Shown here: positions 7,667 to 14,841 of the stretch, one piece after another
How positions within the stretch are numbered: the first letter of the stretch is position 1
How the letters are laid out: each line of letters starts with the position of its first letter
Source: JAYVYM01 sp046593925
GTDB taxonomy: Bacteria > Actinomycetota > Actinomycetes > Mycobacteriales > SCTD01
Reading direction: 5' to 3'
NCBI GenBank assembly: GCA_046593925.1
Contig: JBKJQN010000003.1
Location: forward strand, 1 to 28,037
Length of the DNA stretch: 28,037 nt
The notes under the pieces: generated by a model
What the model was told of the DNA's origin: nothing
What the model saw: the letters and a program-made list of their open reading frames with translations, nothing else
The model's database searches: none
Made by a program: the position numbers and the translations under genes

Positions 7667-8968
7667 TCAGCAGTCGTCGAGGAACCGGTCCAGGACCCGC
7701 ACCCCGAAGCGCAGCGCGTCCAGCGGGACCCGCTCGTCGACGCCATGGAACATCCCGGAGAAGTCCAGATCGGCCGGCAGCCGCAGCGGGGCGAAGCCGA
7801 ACCCGCGGATGCCGAGCCGGCTGAAGCTCTTGGCGTCGGTGCCGCCCGACAGCGCGTACGGCACCGGGCGCGCGCCCGGGTCCTCGGCCTTGAGCGCAGC
7901 GACCATCGCGTTGACCAGCGCCCCCTCGAACTCCGTCTCGAGCGCGATGTCGTAGTGCGTGTACTCGCGGCTGATCCGCGGCCCGAGCACCTCGTCCAGC
8001 TCGCGCTCGAACTCCTTCTCGAAACCCGGCAGGAAGCGCCCGTCGACCATGGCGTGGGCCCGCGCGGGGATGACGTTGTGCTTGTAGCCGGCGTCGAGCA
8101 TCGTCGGGTTGGCGGTGTTGCGCAGCGTCGCGCCGACGATGCGGGCCATCGGCCCGAGCACGCTGTAGACCTGGTCCAGGTCGTCGGGGTCCAGCTCGAC
8201 GCCGTACGCGTCGCTGACCTCAGCCAGGAACCGCTTGACCGTCTTGGTCAGGTGCACCGGGAAGCGGTGCCGGCCGAGCCGGGCGACGGCCTCGCACAGC
8301 TCGGTGACCGCGTTGTCGGCCGACAGCATCGAGCCGTGCCCGGCGGTGCCCTCGGCGGTCAGCCGGATCCAGCCCATCCCCTTCTCGGCCGTCTCGATCA
8401 GGTACAACCGGACGTCGTCGTTCACGGACAGGCTGAAGCCACCGACCTCGCTGATGCCCTCGGTGCACCCTTCGAACAGCTGCGGCTGGTGGTCGACCAG
8501 CCAGCTCGCACCGTACGTCCCGCCGGCCTCCTCGTCGGCCACGAAGGCGAGCACGACATCGCGCGGCGGCTTGCGCCCGGTGCGCAGCCGGTCGCGGACA
8601 ACGGCGAGCACCATGGCGTCCATATCGAGCATGTCGACCGCGCCGCGCCCCCACACGCAGCCGTCGGCGATCTCGGCCGCGAACGGGTCGTACGTCCAGG
8701 CTTTCGGCTCGGCGGGCACCACGTCGAGATGGCCGTGCAGGAGCAGCGCGTCGCGGCTGCTGTCCTCGCCCTCGATGCGTGCCACGACGCTGGCCCGGCC
8801 AGGCGCCGACTCGAACAGCTGCGGCTCGAGGCCAACCTCGGCGAGCTTGCCGGCGACGTACTCCGCCGCCTCCCGCTCCCCCTTGCCTCTGCCGGTGCCG
8901 TCGTTGACGCTCTCGAAGCGGATGAGGTCGCGGCAGAACTCGACAACCTCTTCCTGGGCGTCCGGCAC
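7667..8968 (-). CDS. M20/M25/M40 family zinc metallo-hydrolase (carboxypeptidase/deacylase type)
   Basis: This 433-residue protein has the M20 metal-binding motifs in order. LLLHGHLDVVPA at about residue 75-86 gives the first metal His and the catalytic Asp. WGRGAVDM near 107-114 gives the bridging Asp, and VADEEAGG near 138-145 gives the catalytic Glu pair. A dimerisation domain follows (about 195-330), and the terminal metal ligand is probably the His in MFHGVDERVP near 408. The family hydrolyses peptides, acyl-amino acids or similar amides in the cytoplasm; the exact substrate is not readable here. The start is GTG at 8968, preceded by AGGAGG at ideal spacing. It is monocistronic. Confidence 0.92.
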   Translation of the reverse strand: MPDAQEEVVEFCRDLIRFESVNDGTGRGKGEREAAEYVAGKLAEVGLEPQLFESAPGRASVVARIEGEDSSRDALLLHGHLDVVPAEPKAWTYDPFAAEIADGCVWGRGAVDMLDMDAMVLAVVRDRLRTGRKPPRDVVLAFVADEEAGGTYGASWLVDHQPQLFEGCTEGISEVGGFSLSVNDDVRLYLIETAEKGMGWIRLTAEGTAGHGSMLSADNAVTELCEAVARLGRHRFPVHLTKTVKRFLAEVSDAYGVELDPDDLDQVYSVLGPMARIVGATLRNTANPTMLDAGYKHNVIPARAHAMVDGRFLPGFEKEFERELDEVLGPRISREYTHYDIALETEFEGALVNAMVAALKAEDPGARPVPYALSGGTDAKSFSRLGIRGFGFAPLRLPADLDFSGMFHGVDERVPLDALRFGVRVLDRFLDDC

Positions 8969-9024
8969 GGCAGGCCTCCTTGGCAGTGGCTCGACGCGCG
9001 AACGCTAGCCCGCCGTCGGCTCTG

Positions 9025-9030
9025 TATGCT
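9025..9030 (+). promoter_or_regulatory. Possible -10 element (TATGCT) for tRNA-Leu
   Basis: TATGCT lies 33 bases before the mature tRNA 5' end. No good -35 match is visible at 16-18 bases upstream, so this is tentative. Confidence 0.3.
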
Positions 9031-9063
9031 CATGCGGCGTCGCTCGAACGGCGCGACTCACCG

Positions 9064-9149
9064 GTCCGGGTGGCGGAATTGGCAGACGCGCTAGCTTGAG
9101 GTGCTAGTTCCCTTTACGGGGAATGGGGGTTCAAGTCCCCCCTCGGACA
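9064..9149 (+). tRNA. tRNA-Leu (anticodon GAG)
   Basis: This is an 86-base class II tRNA. The acceptor stem GTCCGGG pairs with CTCGGAC (one G-T pair). The D arm contains TGGCGGAATTGGCAGACGC. The anticodon stem CTAGC/GCTAG encloses loop TTGAGGT, giving anticodon GAG, which reads CUC/CUU. A long variable arm follows, and then the T arm GGGGG-TTCAAGT-CCCCC. The discriminator base is A and CCA is not encoded. Its 3' end adjoins an integrase gene remnant, the usual arrangement when a tRNA gene serves as an attachment site. Confidence 0.96.
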
Positions 9150-9156
9150 CCGAGTG

Positions 9157-9173
9157 GCAGGTCCGTGACCTGC
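9157..9173. terminator. Hairpin just after tRNA-Leu
   Basis: GCAGGTC and GACCTGC form a perfect 7-bp stem with a 3-base loop, 8 bases after the tRNA. It could end tRNA transcription. It also lies where an integrase core site would be, so a recombination role is possible. No T-run follows. Confidence 0.4.
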
Positions 9174-9280
9174 GACAACGAGCGGTCAGACTCTCGGAAA
9201 CGGGCCCGTGATGCAGTTCGTGATGCTTATGCCTCGCGAACGTCGACTGGTTCGGACCCTGCGGCACCAGGAGTCCGACG

Positions 9281-10912
9281 TTGGCACCAGGCAGCACGAA
9301 CCGGTACGGCAGCGCTTTCGAGACGGCGTCGCCGGCGCCCCCGGACCGCGGCGCGCGGTCGCGCCAACGCCCCCCGGCCGCGCTCGAGGCGGCTCCGGAC
9401 GACGATCTGCAGGTCCTGCCGTCGCACCGACGATCTGCTCCTAGCACCAAGGGCCGGCAGCGCCGCGACCGCGGCGGCGGCTCGATCGTGGTGCGCAGTA
9501 AGGCCGACGGCACCAGGGTCTACGACGCGTTCTTCACCTTCAGCGACCCGCTGACAGGGGCCGCGCGACGCAGCTGCAAGCGCGGCTTCCCCACCAGCGC
9601 TGCGGCAGGCGCATACCTCCGAGCCCAGACGGCACAGGTCGACGCGGGCAGCTTTGTCCCGCCCACCAGGCTGACGCTGGCGCAGTACCTCGATCAGTGG
9701 CTGGACACGCTGCGCCTCGCGCCGCAGACGGTCGGCAACTACCGGGTGTGGGTGCAGACCCACCTCGTCCCGCACCTGGGTCACCTGGCGCTGTCGGAGA
9801 TCACTCCGGTGCACCTGAACGCGATGTACAACACCCTCGAGCGCACCGGTAGCCACCTCGTCTGCTGCCATATAAGCCCGTGCGGCCGCCGGGACGGCAC
9901 CGGTCCGCTGTCGCGCAGCAGCGTCCGGCACGTGCACAACACGCTGTCCGCGGCTCTGCGCGACGCGGTCGACGCCGGGCTGCTGGCGTCCTCCCCCACC
10001 GCGCGCGCGAAGCCACCGACGCTGCGGCAGGCCAAGGCGCAGCGCTCACCGTTCGCCACCTGGACCGCCCAGCAGCTATCAGCGTTCCTGACCCGGTGGC
10101 AGGACCACCGCTACTCCCCGCTGTGGCACCTGCTGGCGGCCACCGGGCTGCGCCGGGGCGAGGCGCTCGGCCTGCGCTGGCAGGACGTCGACCTCGAACG
10201 CGGCACCGCCGCCGTCCGGCAGACCGTGGGGCTCGAGCGCACACGCGGCGGGACCCGCGAGACGTTCATCCAGCCCACTGTCAAGAACGGGCGGCCGCAC
10301 ATGATCGCTCTGGACCCGGGGACGGTCGGGGTTCTGCGGCGGCACCGCGCCGACCAGGACGAGCAGCGCCGCCAGCTCGGCGAGCGCTGGACGGACCTGG
10401 ACCTGGTGTTTTGCCGGGACGCGGGCTGGCTCGCGGTCGACAGCCGTCCGGGCCAGCCCCTGCGGGGGGAGCGGGTCAGCGCGCTGTGGCGCGAGCTGGC
10501 CGAGCGCACCCCCGAGGTGCCCCGGATTCGGCTGCACGACCTTCGCCACACCTGGGCGACCCTGGCCCTGGCCCAGGGCGTCCTGGCCCGTACGTCCTGC
10601 GGCACCGGCGCCTCCGCCGGCCTGCCCGAAGCCTTGTTGTGGTCGGCGAGCCGGTCCGAGAGGTGCCGACGGAACGGGGACACCTCGGCGCTGACCCGGT
10701 ACGGGGCACCGAGGCGAGTGGCTTCTCGTACGGCGGTCTCGTCCGTCCCGCCAGCGCACAGGCCGGCCGCGATCTGGTCAGCATCCGGGTGCAGGCCCCG
10801 GCCGAACAGCGCGCGCATCTGCGCCTCGCTGACCGGCCCGCCCTCGAACTCTGACAGCCTGACCAGGCCGCGCCCCAACCAGACGCCCGGGGACTCGCCG
10901 TGCTCGGCGTAG
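9281..10912 (+). pseudogene. Tyrosine recombinase/integrase, C-terminally truncated chimeric reading frame
   Basis: Phage-type integrase homology runs from about 9440 to 10582. It includes an N-terminal beta-rich arm-binding region (SIVVRSKADGTRVYDAFFTF), a SAM-like core-binding domain (LTLAQYLDQWLDTL), and the catalytic domain with Arg in ATGLRRGEALGLRW, Lys in PTVKNGRPH and HDLRHTWAT. Homology stops after ALAQGV, so the second His/Trp box and the nucleophilic Tyr are absent. The frame continues to 10912 only because it reads antisense through a relaxase fragment, so the protein cannot be an active recombinase. The true start is unclear: a TTG at 9281 opens the frame, but conserved sequence begins near 9440. 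The stretch 9174-9440 shows no other convincing gene. Confidence 0.8.
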
Positions 10913-11019
10913 TACTCCCCCAGGCCGTCATGCCCGCGGTGAGTCGCGTCCTGCGCAGCCATCTGCCGGGTCAGGTAGGTGTACCCGTCCCCGGCCGTCA
11001 GCTTGTGCAGCGACATCAC
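10583..11019 (-). pseudogene. MobF (TrwC-like) relaxase, N-terminal fragment
   Basis: The reverse strand encodes MSLHKLTAGDGYTYLTRQ at its start, the typical N-terminus of actinobacterial MobF relaxases including the catalytic Tyr region. GLGEYYAEHGESPGVWLG, SEAQMRALFGRGLHPDAD and FRRHLSDRLADHN follow in the expected order. Homology ends at about PVPQDVRAR (near 10582), roughly 145 residues into a protein that normally exceeds 1000. The metal-binding His motif and the helicase domain are lost. The start is GTG 11019 or ATG 11016. The frame runs on to 10111 only as antisense of the integrase. Such relaxases nick oriT for conjugative transfer; this copy is dead. Confidence 0.82.
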
Positions 11020-11203
11020 CCCCGCACCGTGCGTCAGGGGGGCGACACCACCCGCCCGCACGCCGGGATGCAAGCGGTGTGTGGCTCGCGTTCTCGTTCT
11101 AAGCGATCTTTCTCGTGAGGGTGAGGTTCCGTCCTCGGCTCGACTCGGTTCAGGACGCTGTCCGGGACCGTCTGAGTTCCCTGCTGACCGACGAGGGCGC
11201 GGC

Positions 11204-11227
11204 CTTGGTCAGCAAGCCGTGACCAAG
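11204..11227. repeat. Perfect 8-bp inverted repeat
   Basis: CTTGGTCA (11204-11211) and TGACCAAG (11220-11227) are exact reverse complements around an 8-base spacer in non-coding sequence. It could be a terminator stem, a regulator site or an old element end. No T-run follows and nothing else decides between these. Confidence 0.5.
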
Positions 11228-11580
11228 CGGACTAAACACGATGACCCCGATCGCGAGCAGCTATAGGACGCGGGAGATCAACGGTCCGGCCGGGGCTTGC
11301 CACGAGAGCTCGTAAAATTATGTACTTCATAGCGTGCGTCGTCTCGTCAGGCGGGTCGAGGTTCCGTGACAGTTGCTGAGGTGTCGGGGGACCTCACGGC
11401 TCTCCTGAAGCACCGGTCGCCATCCACCGGCGTCTCATACCTCGTCACACCTCGCCGAAGCACGCCCCCGACGAGCCGCCTGCCGCCTACGGCTCTCCCC
11501 GACCCGGCCGGTCGCGCGCCGCGCGACACAGTCACGAGCGTCCGACCGACAACTGGCCGTAGTCCCCAGGTCCAGGACGC

Positions 11581-11609
11581 TTGACGCCTACTTACGTCAG
11601 ATGTATGAA
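11581..11609 (+). promoter_or_regulatory. Sigma-70-like promoter for the amidohydrolase/MIP18 pair
   Basis: TTGACG (11581-11586) and TATGAA (11604-11609) are separated by exactly 17 bases and match the -35 and -10 consensus at 5/6 and 4/6 positions. GGAGGT at 11625-11630 is a strong ribosome binding site 6 bases before the ATG at 11637. The spacer contains ACGTCAGATGT, a partial match to the FadR-type motif seen at 20323-20333, so repression by the local GntR protein is possible. Confidence 0.5.
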
Positions 11610-11636
11610 CTAGGTCTAGCCTGCGGAGGTAGTCCC

Positions 11637-12690
11637 ATGCCCGATCGCTTCATCATCGACGGCGTGTGCCACCCGTACAACTTCTCGCCGGAGAACCAGC
11701 GGGGCCGGTTCGGCAAGCTGTTCACCGACGTCATGTACAGCTATTACCCGCTGGTGAATCCGCCCGAGATCCAGTTCTCGCGAGATCAGTGGGAGCGCGA
11801 GTGGGGCACCGAGGAGTTCATCGACACGATGCTCCTTGAGTCAGACACCGATATCTGCACGGTGCACACCTTGCCCATCTACGATCTACGATGCGTACGT
11901 GGACGGACTGACCGCCACTGACAAGGGTTTCGCCCTCAAGGCGGCCTACCCAGACCGAGTTCTGCTCTACGTAGGTCTCGACATGTTTGCAGAGCCAGAG
12001 CAGCTGCTGGTGGACGCTCAGGCCGCCATCGACGCGGGAGCCGACGGGTTGAAGTTCTACCCCTCCCGCTATATGGAGGGCCGCACCGAGACGTGGCCCG
12101 TCGAGCGCATGTTCCCCGCCCTACAGCTGGCGCAAGACGCCGGTATCCGCAACATCGGCTGGCACAAAGTGCTGCCTATCGGGCCGGTCTCGACCGAGGG
12201 CATGGGCGTCGACGACGTGTCCGTGGCGGCCAACACCTTCCTCGACCTCAACTTCCAGGTTATCCACGCCGGCTTCATGTTCGTCGACGAGACTACCTTT
12301 CTCATCGCGAACCACCCGAACGTCTACGTGACCATGGAGGCCTCCTGCCTGTTCGCGATCCTCAACCCGCCACAGCTGCAGGCCATCCTTGGCTCCTTCA
12401 TGGGCTTCGGTGGTCCGCACAAGGTCATCTACGCCTCGGCGGCAGTGAACCCACACCCGCAGCCGGTTATCGAGGCCCTGAACAATTTCCAGATGCCCGC
12501 TGGTTCGCCACTGCAGCTGACGGAGGAGATCCGCGACATGTTTATGGGGGGCAACCTCGCTCGCCTCCACGGCATCGATATAGACGCTCGCCAGGCCGTT
12601 CTCGACGAGGACCGATTTTCGCGCCACAAGGCAGATCACGGGCGCCGAGCGCCCTGGACCGCGGTGCGCGGCGAAGCCGCCCTCGCATGA
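11637..12690 (+). pseudogene. Amidohydrolase-family protein, frameshifted by a 7-bp tandem duplication
   Basis: Two frames together encode one amidohydrolase-2-like TIM-barrel protein of about 348 residues. The first (from ATG 11637) carries IIDGVCHPYNFSPENQRG and ends VHTLPIYD before running to a stop at 11921. The second continues YDAYVDGLTATDKGFALKAA through DGLKFYPSRY, IGWHKVLPIG, VIHAGFMFVDETTFLI and YASAAVNPHPQP to 12690. The break falls at a duplicated atctacg; removing one copy restores the frame. Metal-binding His candidates occur in CHPY, GWHK and VIHAG. The family hydrolyses or decarboxylates ring and carboxylate substrates. Promoter and ribosome site are intact. Its stop overlaps the MIP18 start (ATGA). 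It is a real pseudogene, a recent mutation or, less likely, an assembly error. Confidence 0.8.
11877..11890 (+). repeat. 7-bp tandem duplication (atctacg x2) causing the frameshift
   Basis: Positions 11877-11883 and 11884-11890 are identical. The second copy adds seven bases inside the amidohydrolase frame. With one copy the protein reads HTLPIYDAYVDG across the join. Confidence 0.9.
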
Positions 12691-13049
12691 CGGTAGGGCC
12701 GGATGCCGTCGCACTCAAGGCAGCAGTCAAGAACGCCTTAGCCGATATCGCCGATCCGTGTCTCGCCGCCGCTGGCATCCCCGGCTGCATCATCGATCTC
12801 GGACTCGTGCAAGACCTGAGGGTAGACGTGGACGGCCGCGTGCAGATCGACTTATCCCTGACCGAGATGGGCTGCGCCTTTACCCACCACCTGCTGGACG
12901 CCGTCACCCGTCAGGTCACGGCCGTCGATGGCGTTATCGACGTCACCGTCATTCCGACTTGGACCTGGCGCCCCGGGCACATGAGCGCATCGTTGGGCGC
13001 GACGCTTCGCTCGAGCACACGCGCGCTTTCAGGGCTCTTGGAGCGATGA
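12687..13049 (+). CDS. MIP18/DUF59-family (metal-sulfur cluster assembly-like) protein
   Basis: This 120-residue protein resembles the MIP18/PaaD/SufT family. It has an N-terminal helix, then DPCLAAAGIPGCIIDLGLVQDLRVD (the family's DPE/D-IPV-DLGLV region), the strand RVQIDLSLTEMGCAFTHHL with the conserved Cys, and a closing VIPTWTWRPGHMS. Family members help insert Fe-S clusters or act as specific maturation factors. Here the partner is probably the amidohydrolase encoded immediately upstream, whose stop overlaps this ATG by 4 bases; that pairing is inference. It contains two TTA codons (near 12735 and at 12852), unusual in such GC-rich DNA. Its 3' end overlaps the convergent MaoC-like gene by 21 bases. 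Confidence 0.78.
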   Translation: MTVGPDAVALKAAVKNALADIADPCLAAAGIPGCIIDLGLVQDLRVDVDGRVQIDLSLTEMGCAFTHHLLDAVTRQVTAVDGVIDVTVIPTWTWRPGHMSASLGATLRSSTRALSGLLER

Positions 13050-13466
13050 CGGGTCTGCCTCGACGAGCATCATCGCGGTAGCCGCGACGAGCAACGTGTC
13101 CTCGGTATCGACTGCCTCCCAGCGCATCTCGCGGACCCGACGGCCGCCTCGGGTGATGGCGTGACCGACGACTGTCACGCGTACCGAGAGCACGGTCCCG
13201 GCCACTGCCGGGCGTCGAAAACTCACGTCCCGTAGGCCGAGCAGCGCTACGGCGTCGGAGAGACGCTCAGATTGCTCGACGAGGCCGCCCATGAGCAGCA
13301 GAACGGCTTGGCCGGGCAAAGGCGACCCTCCCGGCAGCGACACCTCGTGAGGTCGACTGAAAAGCGGGTGCGTGTAACCGCCGAGCGCTACGAGCGAAGC
13401 CCGCATCGACTCGGTGACTGCGACCGAGGGGGTGGTGAAGCGGTCGCCGTCATTGAGCTCAGTCAC
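13029..13466 (-). CDS. MaoC-like hot-dog protein with altered active site
   Basis: This 145-residue protein begins TELNDGDRFTTPSVAVTESM, the usual start of MaoC-type hydratases, and keeps the hot-dog strand pattern (FRRPAVAGTVLSVRVTVVGH). At the hydratase signature, where R-specific hydratases have GDxNPxH, it reads GYTHPLF, so the catalytic Asp and His are replaced by Tyr and Phe. Hydratase activity is therefore doubtful; thioesterase, binding or partner roles are possible. I chose GTG 13466, overlapping the TGA of the enoyl-CoA hydratase-like gene by 4 bases, over upstream starts inside that gene. It is the last gene of the nine-gene leftward unit. Confidence 0.75.
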   Translation of the reverse strand: MTELNDGDRFTTPSVAVTESMRASLVALGGYTHPLFSRPHEVSLPGGSPLPGQAVLLLMGGLVEQSERLSDAVALLGLRDVSFRRPAVAGTVLSVRVTVVGHAITRGGRRVREMRWEAVDTEDTLLVAATAMMLVEADPSSLQEP

Positions 13467-14236
13467 ACCAGGCCGGCCTTGTTCGCCCACGTGTGGAAGC
13501 CGTCCGCGGCCGTCGGCTCGCTGCGGTGGTAATCGACGAACTCCGCCAGCTCGAGGGACAGCCCCTCCTCGAGCGGAATGTCGGCGCAAGCGTTGACCAG
13601 ACGCTTCATCCGAGCGAGGCATGGTCGCGAAAGCGGCCGGACGCGTGCAAGTAGCGTCTCTGTTGCCTGCTCGAGATCGGCCGGCTCCACGACCCGGAGG
13701 GCGATCCCGGCCTCGGCGATCTCGGCGCCGGACAGCCAGCGACCCGTCAGGAGCATCTCGCGTGCACGCATGTCGCCCAACTTGCGTACGGCTCGAGGAA
13801 CGGCCCCGGCCCCCGGGATCATGCCGAACCGAATGTGGTCATCAGCGATCTTGGCCGCCGTCGTTGCGAGCACGAGGTCGCAGGCTAAGAGAAGCTCGAA
13901 TCCGCCAGCCCGCGCGAGGCCGTCAACAACCGCCACGAACAGCACAGGCGCGGCCTCCATACGTCGCAGCAGCGCGTGGTATCGCTCGCAGAAGGGCGTG
14001 AAGACGCCGGGCACGTCGGCGAAGCAGTCCCGCAAGAACGCGTGGTCCATGCCGATGCAGAAGGCTCGACCTGTGGCGCCGATGACGACCGCCCGCAGGT
14101 CGTCATCGGCCTCGACGCGATCGAGCATCGTCTCCAGGTCGTCCAGCACGCCCGGCGTGAGACTGTTCATTTCCGCCGGACGGCATAGCGTCACGTTGAG
14201 AACTCCGGACGAGTCGTCCAATGTCAGGGTCGTCAT
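13463..14236 (-). CDS. Enoyl-CoA hydratase/isomerase family protein
   Basis: This 257-residue crotonase-fold protein has an oxyanion-hole segment GRAFCIGMDHAFL near 57-69, the second one in GLARAGGFELLLACDLVLA near 106-124, and IRFGMIPGAGAVPRAVRKLG near 135-154. The first catalytic Glu of crotonases (in FELLLACD) is kept. The second (the Glu of the QPEI motif) is replaced by His in DDHIRFG, so the reaction may be isomerisation, C-C cleavage or hydrolysis of an acyl-CoA and not simple hydration. The start ATG at 14236 overlaps the cupin stop (ATGA). It acts in the cytoplasm on CoA thioesters. Confidence 0.87.
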   Translation of the reverse strand: MTTLTLDDSSGVLNVTLCRPAEMNSLTPGVLDDLETMLDRVEADDDLRAVVIGATGRAFCIGMDHAFLRDCFADVPGVFTPFCERYHALLRRMEAAPVLFVAVVDGLARAGGFELLLACDLVLATTAAKIADDHIRFGMIPGAGAVPRAVRKLGDMRAREMLLTGRWLSGAEIAEAGIALRVVEPADLEQATETLLARVRPLSRPCLARMKRLVNACADIPLEEGLSLELAEFVDYHRSEPTAADGFHTWANKAGLV

Positions 14237-14841
14237 GCGGTGTCCCACCGCATAAGCACTCCGGCTGATCCGGCGTGGATCTTCTGATTATGCGCTAACC
14301 GGGCCCAAACGTAGCTTGCCAGGTCGAGCACCTCGCCGGCTCCAATCATTTCTTCCCCGGCTGAGATGACAGCGCTACGGCCGGGGCCCGAATCGTCTCT
14401 GCCGTCGCGCAGCACCAGCTTTCCGCCGGCGTTTGCGAGCGGGTGCGAGCGGATCCGCGAGCGCGTCGGCGTCCGCTCGCTCGGGGCCGGCACGAAGTCG
14501 TTGCGTCCGGAGAACCATGCATACGTAATGGCTCCACGCGTACTGCCAAAGCCGGTGCGCAGTGCGTCCGCCGGAACCCAGCACCAGTCGCCGGCTTTGA
14601 TGGTCCGCCCGTCCAGCTCGAGTGCTCCGGACAGGACGAACAACTCCTCACCAACCGTGTAGCGACCGGCCTCCAGCCGCCGAAACCCGGGAGGAAACTC
14701 CACCACCAGCGACCGGGCCCTAGTGATCTCGTCAAGGTGCAGCAGCAAACTCACGATCTCGCCGGTGCTGAAAGGCATCGGGACGGGGCGGCCGCTAGCT
14801 GCCAAGCGCTCGGGTAGTGGTAGGTCCAAAGCTGACGTCAT
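14233..14841 (-). CDS. Cupin-domain protein
   Basis: This 202-residue protein contains a cupin barrel. The first motif region reads EFPPGFRRLEAGRYTVGEELFVLSGALELDGRTIKAGDWCWVPAD (quoted here in parts: PPGFRRLEAGRYTVGEELFV, then LSGALELDG, then KAGDWCWVPAD). The usual metal ligands HxH are not evident, although the Glu of EELFVLSG is. The pattern is close to ChrR-like/DUF4437 cupins. The C-terminal ~60 residues (GGKLVLRDG, then SAGEEMIGAGE) may form a second, weaker barrel. Its ATG overlaps the regulator's TGA and its own stop overlaps the hydratase-like gene, so it is coupled to both. It could be a dioxygenase, an isomerase or a small-molecule binder; I cannot choose. Confidence 0.72.
   Translation of the reverse strand: MTSALDLPLPERLAASGRPVPMPFSTGEIVSLLLHLDEITRARSLVVEFPPGFRRLEAGRYTVGEELFVLSGALELDGRTIKAGDWCWVPADALRTGFGSTRGAITYAWFSGRNDFVPAPSERTPTRSRIRSHPLANAGGKLVLRDGRDDSGPGRSAVISAGEEMIGAGEVLDLASYVWARLAHNQKIHAGSAGVLMRWDTA

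Larger units (their letters stand above)
9064..11019. mobile_element. Remnant of an integrative (conjugative/mobilisable) element at tRNA-Leu
   Basis: A tRNA gene is followed by a C-terminally truncated tyrosine integrase. This is joined head-on to the N-terminal part of a MobF relaxase on the opposite strand. All middle parts of an element (replication, transfer, accessory genes) are missing between them, so this is a collapsed element. I did not see a second copy of the tRNA 3' end (attR) in the window, so the right boundary is unknown. The catabolic genes further right may or may not have belonged to it. Confidence 0.6.
11020..11636. other. Intergenic stretch without a convincing gene
   Basis: About 600 bases separate the relaxase fragment from the amidohydrolase gene. 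A 33-codon rightward frame (GTG 11121 to TGA 11222) reads like a protein tail (DRLSSLLTDEGAALVSKP) and may be a decayed gene scrap, but I do not recognise it. A 72-codon open frame at 11366-11584 is Pro/Arg/Ser/Thr-rich, like noise in high-GC DNA. An unusually AT-rich patch lies at 11313-11332. A perfect inverted repeat at 11204-11227 and a good promoter at the right end are listed separately. Confidence 0.5.

Noticed and set aside
7544..9094. 516-codon rightward frame
   Set aside because: It is antisense of the M20 peptidase, whose metal motifs are complete, and it runs into the tRNA gene.
11366..11584. 72-codon rightward frame before the amidohydrolase
   Set aside because: Composition is Pro/Arg/Ser/Thr-rich with no recognisable domain or ribosome site, and it overlaps the likely promoter.
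9150..11636. Search for a second copy of the tRNA-Leu 3' end (attR)
   Set aside because: Reading the gap by eye I found no second copy of the TTCAAGTCCCC...CGGACA end. A computed search beyond the window is needed.
11877..11921. Programmed ribosomal frameshift to explain the split amidohydrolase
   Set aside because: There is no slippery heptamer. The break coincides with an exact 7-bp tandem duplication, which explains it as a simple mutation.
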